Shown: positions 1 through 5,431 of the stretch, piece by piece
Layout: each line of letters begins with the position of its first letter
Numbering within the stretch: position 1 is the stretch's first letter
Assembly (NCBI GenBank): GCA_905213155.1
Contig: CAJMHI010000065.1
Location: forward strand, 1-8,454
From: an uncultured Acidaminococcus sp.
GTDB lineage: Bacteria > Bacillota > Negativicutes > Acidaminococcales > Acidaminococcaceae
DNA length: 8,454 nt
Direction: 5' to 3'
Position numbers and translations under genes: made by a program
The notes under the pieces: model-generated
Told to the model about the DNA's origin: nothing
Seen by the model: only the letters and a program-made list of their open reading frames with translations
Database searches by the model: none

Positions 1-93
1 GGTCGGTCACGAAGTGACCTGACCCGCACATCTGTCAACAATATTTAGTTTTCAAAGTTCGCCCATCGCTTTGCCAGCGACTTATAAAGCTTA
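1..93 (-). other. Probable rRNA operon leader (transcribed off the left edge)
   Basis: Read on the minus strand, this stretch lies downstream of tandem TTGACA-type promoters. It holds a boxA-like antitermination sequence at 62-47 (GCGAACTTTGAAAACT), of the type found in front of 16S and 23S rRNA genes in Firmicutes. At 24-1 there is a hairpin of ten pairs: a six-pair inner stem (10-5 with 19-14) with a three-base loop, a one-base bulge at 20, and a four-pair outer stem. There is no start codon with a ribosome binding site. The 16S gene itself would begin beyond position 1 and is not visible, so the identity of the transcript is an inference from boxA and the promoters. A tRNA operon with a boxA-bearing leader is the main alternative. 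Confidence 0.6.
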
Positions 94-116
94 ACAAATT
101 CTGATTCGTTTGTCAA
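88..116 (-). promoter_or_regulatory. Leader-proximal rRNA-type promoter
   Basis: A perfect -35 TTGACA (116-111), a 17-bp spacer and a -10-like TAAGCT (93-88), followed by the boxA-containing leader. A short A-run (127-122 on this strand) just upstream could act as an UP element. The -10 matches the consensus poorly (three of six), which is the main doubt. Confidence 0.5.
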
Positions 117-125
117 GTATCTTTT

Positions 126-159
126 TTGTTAAAATGTTTCAGGTGAAACATTTTAACAA
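126..159. promoter_or_regulatory. 34-bp palindrome with a parS-like core
   Basis: Arms 126-141 and 144-159 are perfect inverted repeats of 16 bp around a central GG (142-143). The inner 16 bp (135-150) reads TGTTTCAGGTGAAACA. That differs by one base, the central C to G, from the ParB-binding parS form TGTTTCACGTGAAACA. Outside the core the palindrome continues with AT-rich arms (TTGTTAAAA and its complement). No T-run follows on either strand, so it is unlikely to be a terminator. It lies between two rRNA-type promoters and starts near the expected start of the middle one. What is seen is the palindrome; a role as parS or as a repressor operator is inferred. Confidence 0.5.
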
Positions 160-161
160 TG

Positions 162-190
162 ATTCTAAATAAGTCGGGCGCTGCTGTCTT
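162..190 (-). promoter_or_regulatory. Possible middle promoter of the rRNA-type series
   Basis: AAGACA (190-185), a 17-bp spacer and TAGAAT (167-162). The -35 box is followed by GCAG, so GACAGCAG occurs here (188-181) and again in the upstream promoter (240-233), 52 bp away. The -10 is a five-of-six match; the -35 is four of six. It is weaker than its neighbours and may not be used. Confidence 0.35.
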
Positions 191-206
191 TCTCGGAATG
201 AGAAAG
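188..206 (-). other. Hairpin at the expected 5' end of the distal-promoter transcript
   Basis: CTTTCTC and GAGAAAG (7 bp) enclose a five-base loop. The structure begins about eight bases after the -10 box at 219-214, so it would form at the very start of that RNA. No T-run follows it, so I do not call a terminator. It is also the only strong stem between the stop codon of the secreted-protein gene at 246 and the leader. Confidence 0.4.
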
Positions 207-213
207 TGGTTAT

Positions 214-242
214 ATCTTAGCAGAAAAAAATACTGCTGTCAA
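214..242 (-). promoter_or_regulatory. Distal rRNA-type promoter
   Basis: A perfect -35 TTGACA (242-237), an exact 17-bp spacer containing a run of seven T, and a -10 of TAAGAT (219-214). The -35 lies three bases beyond the stop codon of the upstream gene. With the similar promoter at 116-88 (TTGACA-N17-TAAGCT) it makes a tandem pair about 126 bp apart, an arrangement common for rRNA operons. Confidence 0.55.
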
Positions 243-245
243 CCA

Positions 246-983
246 TCATTTCCGGCTCTTTTGCGGGTGTTTTTGGTAATACGCTGCGATCTGCTCCCCG
301 ATATATTCCCCATACTGGTCATCAGTGGCGCTCCAGGCATCACTGACTGCATAATGATCCAGCATGATTTCTTTTTTATCAAAGGTGCAAAGATACAGTG
401 TTCTGGCCTTCTTGTTATTTACGTCATACCGGGTCTGGGAGAGTAATATACTGGTGCCATTCACAGGACGCTGCATCACCATTTTTTCCCATACAACATA
501 TGTATCCCGCCCTTTTTTCTCCAAGGATTTGGGATTAAAATATTTTTTTCCTACACCAGGAAGTGTTCGAATAAAAACCCATGGACCTTGTAAATGGGCA
601 TAATCCCGTTCATAACGGGCCCGGGTAAACAATGGTGGCATCGGTTCAAAAGGCTGCCACTGCCCAATTTTCCGATTGCCTTGTACCTTTTTCCCTCGCC
701 GATTCAGGCTGTAGGTGCTCAGCCGCCGCCACTGCTTCTTTTTCATGTCATATTCCTGGTGCCTCAATTCCCCTGCCACGCCTTTGGCATTGGCTTTGCT
801 CCACATAACTTTTTCCCAGACTTTTACGGATGATTCTGAGCGGACCTGTAAGCTATCTCGGTCCATGGAGACCAGCCCTTCCTCTGTCTGCCCCAAATTA
901 ATCCAGTGCACTGCCTCACTGGGAATGGAAAACGCTACAAGCAGCACAGAAAGACAGAGCAGAAACCATTTTTTCACAACCAT
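246..983 (-). CDS. Secreted protein with two tandem Adhesin_E-like domains
   Basis: Predicted 245-residue exported protein. Residues 1-24 are a signal peptide: basic MVVKK, a hydrophobic core, and a likely cut after SEA. There is no lipobox, so the mature protein should be periplasmic or secreted. The rest is an internal duplication. Repeat 1 (about 27-105) has W27, VKVWEK 53-58 and YDMKKKQWRRLS. Repeat 2 (about 135-210) has W135, YVVWEK 162-167 and YDVNNKKARTLY. This W..VWEK..YD pattern resembles the surface-adhesin E-like family (PF16747), which I recall as common in Negativicutes; the assignment is by eye and the function is unknown. A GTG at 977 (second start, giving MKKWF) sits six bases after a GGGGG run. 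The ATG at 983 would rely on AAGAAG nine bases upstream, so the start is uncertain. It looks monocistronic, lying between the liv operon terminator and the rRNA-type promoters. No terminator is visible after its stop. Confidence 0.7.
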   Translation of the reverse strand: MVVKKWFLLCLSVLLVAFSIPSEAVHWINLGQTEEGLVSMDRDSLQVRSESSVKVWEKVMWSKANAKGVAGELRHQEYDMKKKQWRRLSTYSLNRRGKKVQGNRKIGQWQPFEPMPPLFTRARYERDYAHLQGPWVFIRTLPGVGKKYFNPKSLEKKGRDTYVVWEKMVMQRPVNGTSILLSQTRYDVNNKKARTLYLCTFDKKEIMLDHYAVSDAWSATDDQYGEYIGEQIAAYYQKHPQKSRK

Positions 984-1000
984 CCCCCATTTCTTCTTAC

Positions 1001-1027
1001 TTTATATTTTTAATATAAAACATTATA
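1001..1027 (-). promoter_or_regulatory. Probable promoter and start-site palindrome for the secreted-protein gene
   Basis: A perfect -10 TATAAT lies at 1027-1022. The -35 at 17 bp (TAAAAA, 1050-1045) is poor, so the promoter may need an activator or be weak. An 8-bp perfect inverted repeat with a three-base spacer (1001-1008 and 1012-1019, TTTATATT/AATATAAA) covers the expected transcription start and could be an operator. A small CCC/GGG inverted repeat (1028-1037) abuts the -10 box. A second TATAAT at 1062-1057 also lacks a good -35. Confidence 0.35.
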
Positions 1028-1115
1028 CCCCTTAGGGTGCTATTTTTTTACGCTTTATTATACCATGGTGCAGGGAGATTTTCTTTTCTTTCCACAGCCA
1101 AATGATTCCGCATAC

Positions 1116-1150
1116 AAAAAAAGCCAGTTGTGCGTGAAAACACCACTGGC
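1116..1150 (-). terminator. Intrinsic terminator of the liv operon
   Basis: On the minus strand, GCCAGT (1150-1145) pairs with ACTGGC (1128-1123). After a one-base mismatch a GTG/CAC extension pairs (1143-1141 with 1132-1130) around an eight-base loop. The stem is followed directly by seven T (1122-1116). It begins seven bases past the stop of the DUF951 gene and is the only convincing terminator in the window, so it marks the end of the liv transcript. Confidence 0.85.
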
Positions 1151-1157
1151 CTGTCAG

Positions 1158-1358
1158 TTAGGACTCTTTATGGGAAAGAATTTCCCGGACAGCTTTTTCA
1201 AATTTAGGACGTGGCAGCATCACATAATGGCCGCATCCCCGGCATTTGATGCCAAAATCCATTCCTACCCGCAACACATCCCATTCATAGGAGCCACAGG
1301 GATGGGATTTTTTCATCCGGACGACATCGCCCACCCGGTATTCTTGTGGCTTATTCAT
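1158..1358 (-). CDS. DUF951 family small protein
   Basis: Sixty-six residues from the ATG at 1358; two further in-frame ATGs at 1367 and 1364 would add three residues. Features seen: RVGDVVRMKKSHPCG (8-22), VGMDFGIKCRGCGH (31-44) and YVMLPRPKFEKAV (45-57). Cys21, Cys39 and Cys42 could form a small metal site. This matches the DUF951 family (PF06107), short proteins widespread in Firmicutes with no settled function; the length is normal for the family. The gene overlaps the end of the CBS-ACT gene by eight bases or more, so it is probably translated by coupling; the only purine-rich stretch, GATGGGG, abuts the ATG. It is the last gene before the operon terminator. Whether it serves amino-acid transport or merely shares the transcript cannot be told from the sequence. 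Confidence 0.85.
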   Translation of the reverse strand: MNKPQEYRVGDVVRMKKSHPCGSYEWDVLRVGMDFGIKCRGCGHYVMLPRPKFEKAVREILSHKES

Positions 1359-2016
1359 CCCCATCATCTACTTTCGTAGTGGAAATATCAATAATCACAA
1401 AGCCAGCATCCCGAATGGTCTGAATGATATCCATCCGCCCGGTTAGATTCGCCCGCACCGCAATAGCAGCCCGTTTAGGACCGATTTTCCGGGTCAGTAC
1501 CGAGATGATATTGATACCATTATCCTTGAAGATCTTCGTTAAATCAGCCAGTACCCCTACCCTGTCCTGGGTGTCAATGGTAATCTTAGTGGATGTTTTA
1601 GCATATCCCAACAGATCCACAAACGCCTTGAACAAATCTGTATCTGAAATAATCCCCACCACTTTATTGGTATCATCCACCACCGGCAGGGCCCCAATTT
1701 TGAATTTGTACATCAGATAGGCGGCAGTTTCCACCCCATCCTTGGCTTTCACGGTTACGACTGCTTTGGTCATTAAGTCCTTAACCTTGAGTTTCCCCAA
1801 CAGGTAATTTTCCTCATACCGGTCCAGTGTGCTGGCATCTGAAGGGGTAGCCCGCGCTACATCCCCATCGGTAATAATGCCTTTCAGTCTGCCGTCGCTA
1901 TCCACCACAGGAATACGCCGCAGGTTGTGATTCAAAAGCAGTTCCCGGATTTCCAAAAGAGATTGGTCCGCTCCCACTGTTTTGACCTCTGTGGTCATAA
2001 GTTCTTGTATCAGCAT
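1351..2016 (-). CDS. CBS-CBS-ACT domain regulatory protein, AcuB-like
   Basis: A 221-residue soluble protein. CBS domain 1 (about 7-56) ends with GIITDGD (46-52) and CBS domain 2 (about 82-133) with GIISDTD (121-127). Both keep the G-h-h-T/S-x-x-D signature that contacts adenine nucleotides in this family. An ACT domain follows (about 144-211), with DRVGVLADLTKIFKDNGINI including the conserved glycine at the ligand turn. This order and length match Bacillus AcuB. CBS pairs sense AMP, ATP or SAM, and ACT domains usually bind amino acids, so a sensor joining energy state to amino-acid level is a fair inference; no catalytic or DNA-binding domain is present. It starts 17 bases after livF with AAGGGG about nine bases before ATG, in the same transcript as the importer. 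The ligand and partner are unknown; an effect on LivFG activity or on branched-chain catabolism is speculative. Confidence 0.85.
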   Translation of the reverse strand: MLIQELMTTEVKTVGADQSLLEIRELLLNHNLRRIPVVDSDGRLKGIITDGDVARATPSDASTLDRYEENYLLGKLKVKDLMTKAVVTVKAKDGVETAAYLMYKFKIGALPVVDDTNKVVGIISDTDLFKAFVDLLGYAKTSTKITIDTQDRVGVLADLTKIFKDNGINIISVLTRKIGPKRAAIAVRANLTGRMDIIQTIRDAGFVIIDISTTKVDDGDE

Positions 2017-2033
2017 ACCTTGTTACCCCTTTC

Positions 2034-2738
2034 TTAGCCACCCAAGTAGGCTTTTTGCACGGCTTCGCTGGCCGCTAGTTCTGCTGCCGTACCACTTAAT
2101 ACAATACGGCCGGTTTCCAGGACGTAAGCCTTGTCCGCAATGGAAAGTGCCATATTGGCATTTTGTTCTACCAATAAAACTGTCACGCCTTCGCTGTTAA
2201 TATCCTTGATAATGGAAAAAATCTCCTTTACCAAAAGAGGTGCCAGCCCCATGGAAGGTTCATCCAAAAGCAATAGTTTAGGACGGCTCATGAGCGCCCT
2301 GCCCATGGCCAGCATTTGCTGCTCCCCACCGGAGAGGGTACCTGCTAATTGACTCACCCGCTCTTTTAAACGGGGAAATTTTTCAAAGACCATGTCCTTA
2401 TCCCGTTGGACACCTGCCGCATCTTTGCGAAGATAGGCCCCCATATCCAGGTTTTCCATAACGCTCATATTAGAAAACACGTGACGCCCTTCCGGCACCT
2501 GGATCAATCCTTCTCCCACCAGCTTATGAGCAGGAACTCCCACGATTTCTTTTCCCTGATACAAAATGCTACCGGTTTTAGGCTTTAAAAGACCGGAGAT
2601 CGTATGCATGGTGGTGGATTTACCGGCGCCATTGGAACCAATCAAGGTCACAATCTGCCCATCTGCCACTTCTAAATCCAAATCTTTAACGGCGTGGATG
2701 GCCCCGTAGTAAACATTCAACCCTTTGACGGTTAGCAT
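2034..2738 (-). CDS. livF: Branched-chain amino acid ABC transporter, ATPase LivF
   Basis: A 234-residue cytoplasmic ATPase that pairs with LivG to power the LivHM channel. Walker A GSNGAGKS lies at 34-41, the signature LSGGEQ at 135-140 and Walker B KLLLLDEP at 154-161. The switch region reads LLVEQNAN (188-195), with Gln-Asn where most ABC ATPases have His. This is the normal LivF form and not a defect. The reading frame stays open upstream to 2852, but the start is fixed at 2738 by GGAGG seven bases before ATG and by homology (MLTVKGLNVYYG). The ATG shares one base with the livG stop (TGATG), giving tight translational coupling. Length is typical of the family. The product name is firm. 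The exact substrate range (Leu, Ile, Val or related acids) rests on the operon context. Confidence 0.96.
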   Translation of the reverse strand: MLTVKGLNVYYGAIHAVKDLDLEVADGQIVTLIGSNGAGKSTTMHTISGLLKPKTGSILYQGKEIVGVPAHKLVGEGLIQVPEGRHVFSNMSVMENLDMGAYLRKDAAGVQRDKDMVFEKFPRLKERVSQLAGTLSGGEQQMLAMGRALMSRPKLLLLDEPSMGLAPLLVKEIFSIIKDINSEGVTVLLVEQNANMALSIADKAYVLETGRIVLSGTAAELAASEAVQKAYLGG

Positions 2739-3508
2739 CAGGACACCTCCTCGCCCAGATACGCCTTGATAACCCGTTTGTTGCGCTTGATTTCTTCCGG
2801 CGTACCACTGGCAATACAAATGCCATATTCCAGCACATAAATCCGCTGGCACACATTCATGACCAAATTCATATCATGTTCAATCAGAAGGATACTTAAC
2901 TTAAATTCTTGCTTGATCCAGCGGATAAGTTCCATCAATTCCTTGGTTTCCTGGGGGTTCATACCGGCCGCTGGTTCATCCAACAGCAATAGACGAGGTC
3001 CTGTTGCAAGCGCCCGGGCAATTTCCAGACGGCGCTGCTCCCCGTAGGGGAGATTTTTAGCCATTTCCCTTTGGAACTGTTCCAAGTGAAAAATTTTCAA
3101 TAGCTCCAGCGCTTTTTCTTCTACAACTTTTTCCTCTTTAAAATACCTTCCAAAGCGTCCAATGGCTTCTAAAAGACCATACCGGATATGGCTGTTAAAC
3201 GCAATCTTTACGTTATCCAGCACCGTCAATTCAGAAAACAGCCGTATATTCTGGAAGGTACGGGCAATGCCCATATTGGTCACCTGATACGGCTTTTTCC
3301 CATTGATTTTCTGTCCGTCAAAGACAATGGTCCCTTCTGTGGGTTCGTATACGCCGGTAAGCATATTAAAAGCCGTGGTCTTACCGGCTCCATTGGGACC
3401 GATCAGCCCTATCAGTTCGCCTTCGTCAATGCGCATGGTCAGGTTGGAAACAGCCCGCAGTCCACCAAAAATCATGGAAGCATTATTGACTTGCAGCAGC
3501 TCCGCCAT
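2738..3508 (-). CDS. livG: Branched-chain amino acid ABC transporter, ATPase LivG
   Basis: A 256-residue ATPase. Walker A GPNGAGKT is at 37-44 and the Q-loop at Gln86 (ARTFQNIRLF). The signature is the LivG-type LPYGEQ (153-158), Walker B RLLLLDEP is at 172-179, and the switch His is His211 (IEHDM). The C-terminal stretch (about 231-256, ending VIKAYLGEEVS) fits the family. The ATG at 3508 follows GGGGAGG by eight bases. An in-frame GTG at 3517 overlaps that ribosome binding site and is less likely. The first 26 bases overlap the end of livM and the stop overlaps the livF start by one base, so LivM, LivG and LivF are probably made in fixed ratio. It would form the heterodimeric motor with LivF on the inner face of the membrane. 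Confidence 0.96.
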   Translation of the reverse strand: MAELLQVNNASMIFGGLRAVSNLTMRIDEGELIGLIGPNGAGKTTAFNMLTGVYEPTEGTIVFDGQKINGKKPYQVTNMGIARTFQNIRLFSELTVLDNVKIAFNSHIRYGLLEAIGRFGRYFKEEKVVEEKALELLKIFHLEQFQREMAKNLPYGEQRRLEIARALATGPRLLLLDEPAAGMNPQETKELMELIRWIKQEFKLSILLIEHDMNLVMNVCQRIYVLEYGICIASGTPEEIKRNKRVIKAYLGEEVS

Positions 3509-4454
3509 GGTTTCCACCTCCCCGTTTGATAGATTGGAATACTTTCATGCTGATTTCTTTGCTGCCAAAAATTCCCTGTGGCCGGTTCAGCATTAACACA
3601 ATCAGCACCACTGAATAAATCACCATCCGCCATTCCGGATAATCTGCCAAAGCCGCCGAAATTCCAGTCAAAACAATGGCTCCTGTTACGGCTCCGCTCA
3701 TGGATCCCAAGCCACCCAGTACCACCATGGTCAGGATATCAAAAGAACGCATAAAAGTAAATGAAGCTGGATGGGCAATATAATAATAGTGGGAGAACAA
3801 GGCCCCCGCTGTTCCTGCAAAACCAGCGCCAATAGTAAAAGCCAGCACCTTATACCGGGTAGTATTGATTCCCATGGTTTCTGCCGCAATCTCGTTTTCC
3901 CGGATGGAAAGACATGCACGGCCCTCTGCAGAGTTTTTAAAATTCTTGATTACATAAACTACAAATGCCATGATCCAAAATGCGATGGGGAATGTAGTTT
4001 CCCGGGGAATCCCCATAAATCCGGCTGCGCCCCCTACATAATCAATATTTAAGATGGTAATCCGGATGATTTCCCCCAGCCCCAAGGTAGCAATGGCCAG
4101 ATAATCCCCATTAAGGCGCAAGGTAGGCACTCCTACCAAAAATCCCAAAATGGCAGCACTCACCGTGGCAACTACTAATGCCATGCCAAAATCCATGCCC
4201 AGCTTTACGGTAATAATGGCGGACGTATAGGCCCCCACAGCCATAAACCCTGCATGTCCAATGGAAAACTGTCCTGTAAAGCCATTGATTAAATTCAGGC
4301 TCACAGCCAGAATGATGTTAATCAAAATCATAATCACGTTAGTTTCAACATAATCATCCAGGATTTCCTGGTCAAACAGCAGATACAATCCTGCGAAGAT
4401 GACAGCCAGGATACACAGCCCCAGAAGATCCTGTTTGCGTAAACTTTTTTCCAT
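3483..4454 (-). CDS. livM: Branched-chain amino acid ABC transporter, permease LivM
   Basis: A 323-residue integral membrane protein with about eight to nine hydrophobic segments. Family marks are GQFSIGHAGFMAVGAY (61-76), the cytoplasmic coupling segment GRACLSIRENEIAAETMGIN (178-197) that would contact the ATPases, and RPQGIFG near the end (291-297). It forms the channel with LivH. The ATG at 4454 has AGGTG six bases upstream. A GTG at 4463, directly after the livH stop, has no well-placed ribosome binding site. The tail after about residue 310 (RGGGNHGGAAASQ) is Gly/Ala-rich and is encoded by the bases that make the livG ribosome binding site and first codons, so its composition may reflect that overlap. 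The length is close to the common core LivM and lacks the N-terminal extension of the E. coli protein. Confidence 0.95.
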   Translation of the reverse strand: MEKSLRKQDLLGLCILAVIFAGLYLLFDQEILDDYVETNVIMILINIILAVSLNLINGFTGQFSIGHAGFMAVGAYTSAIITVKLGMDFGMALVVATVSAAILGFLVGVPTLRLNGDYLAIATLGLGEIIRITILNIDYVGGAAGFMGIPRETTFPIAFWIMAFVVYVIKNFKNSAEGRACLSIRENEIAAETMGINTTRYKVLAFTIGAGFAGTAGALFSHYYYIAHPASFTFMRSFDILTMVVLGGLGSMSGAVTGAIVLTGISAALADYPEWRMVIYSVVLIVLMLNRPQGIFGSKEISMKVFQSIKRGGGNHGGAAASQ

Positions 4455-4463
4455 GGCGTTCAC

Positions 4464-5360
4464 CTATACTTTCTCTTTTACATTCTGCCCCAAAATTCCA
4501 GTGGGCTTAACCAGCAGAATCAAAATCAAAATGGCAAAAGCAGCTGCATCCCGGAAGGTAGAGGAGAAAAAGCCGGAAACCATAGCTTCCACAAGGCCCA
4601 TGATAATGCCTCCCAGCATAGCGCCGGGCAAAATCCCGATGCCACCCACCACGGCCGCAATAAATGCCTTGATACCGGGCATCATTCCCATCAAAGGATC
4701 AATGGAGTTATAGTAAATCCCTACTAATACACCAGCGGCGGCGGCTAATGCACTGCCCAGTGCAAAGGTAGTGGAAATAACCCGGTCAATATTAATTCCC
4801 ATCAGGCGTGCTGCATCGGCGTCAAAACTCACAGCCCGCATAGCTTTCCCTGCTTTTGTCCGGTTTACGATATACGTAAGGGCCAGCATAAGCACAAAGG
4901 CGCTGACCAAAATCATAATCTGCTGGTTATTAACGACCACGCCGCCTACCTGGTATACCGTAGGGGCAAAAACTGCCGGAAAAGTCCGTGGCTGCGGGGA
5001 AACCAGCAAAATCATTCCATTTTCTAAAAAAAACGATACCCCAATGGCCGTAATCAGTGCCGCAATACGGGGCGCATTACGCATTGGCCGATAGGCAATG
5101 CGTTCAATCACAATGCCTGCCAGGGCACTACCCACCATGGCAAGAACCAAAGAAGGAAGAAAAGGAAGCCCAAACCGGGTAATACAAACAAATCCCATAT
5201 AGGCCCCCAGCATATAAATATCCCCGTGGGCAAAATTAATCAATTTGATAATGCCGTAAATCATCGTATACCCCAAGGCAATCAGCGCATAAATACTGCC
5301 CAAGGATACGCCATTGACAATTTGCTGGGCAAATTGTTGGGTAAAGGATCCCGCATCCAT
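4464..5360 (-). CDS. livH: Branched-chain amino acid ABC transporter, permease LivH
   Basis: A 298-residue integral membrane protein with about eight hydrophobic segments. Marks of the family are the N-terminal NGVSLGSIYALIALGYTMIYG (16-36), INFAHGDIYMLGAY (41-54), the coupling-loop segment AVSFDADAARLMGIN (176-190), AVVGGIGILPGAMLGG (236-251) and KPTGILG (285-291). It partners LivM to form the translocation path. GGAGG lies seven bases before the ATG, a strong ribosome binding site. The gene begins 71 bases after livJ copy 1, across a stem-loop that may lower its expression relative to the receptor. LivM follows almost without a gap. Length and sequence give no sign of damage. Confidence 0.96.
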   Translation of the reverse strand: MDAGSFTQQFAQQIVNGVSLGSIYALIALGYTMIYGIIKLINFAHGDIYMLGAYMGFVCITRFGLPFLPSLVLAMVGSALAGIVIERIAYRPMRNAPRIAALITAIGVSFFLENGMILLVSPQPRTFPAVFAPTVYQVGGVVVNNQQIMILVSAFVLMLALTYIVNRTKAGKAMRAVSFDADAARLMGINIDRVISTTFALGSALAAAAGVLVGIYYNSIDPLMGMMPGIKAFIAAVVGGIGILPGAMLGGIIMGLVEAMVSGFFSSTFRDAAAFAILILILLVKPTGILGQNVKEKV

Positions 5361-5377
5361 CGCAAAGCCTCCTCACG

Positions 5378-5417
5378 AAAAAGTTTGGCGCCAGATCAGA
5401 ACATCCGATCCGACGCC
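5378..5417 (-). terminator. Stem-loop with interrupted U-run between livJ and livH (partial terminator or RNA stabiliser)
   Basis: On the minus-strand RNA, GGCGUCGGAUC (5417-5407) pairs over 11 positions, two of them G-U, with GAUCUGGCGCC (5397-5387) around a nine-base loop. The stem is followed by AAACUUUUUCG. The A-run breaks the normal U-tract, so full termination is unlikely. It begins 14 bases past the livJ stop and ends before the livH ribosome binding site. Stems in this position often keep receptor mRNA more abundant than permease mRNA, either by attenuation or by blocking 3' decay. Confidence 0.55.
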
Positions 5418-5431
5418 GTTTCCTGCTAGTA

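Noticed and set aside
126..159. The long palindrome as an intrinsic terminator
   Set aside because: No T-run follows on either strand; the adjoining T/A run is on the wrong side of the stem for both directions.
159..1035. Plus-strand reading frames opposite the secreted-protein gene
   Set aside because: No family features. The opposite strand carries a signal peptide and a repeated domain, which identifies the true coding strand.
2034..2738. LivF as a defective ATPase because the switch His is missing
   Set aside because: The VEQN form is normal for LivF proteins; the Walker A, signature and Walker B motifs are intact.
2739..2852. Upstream extension of the livF reading frame (38 extra residues)
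   Set aside because: It overlaps livG in another frame, and GGAGG seven bases before the ATG at 2738 together with family alignment fixes the start there.
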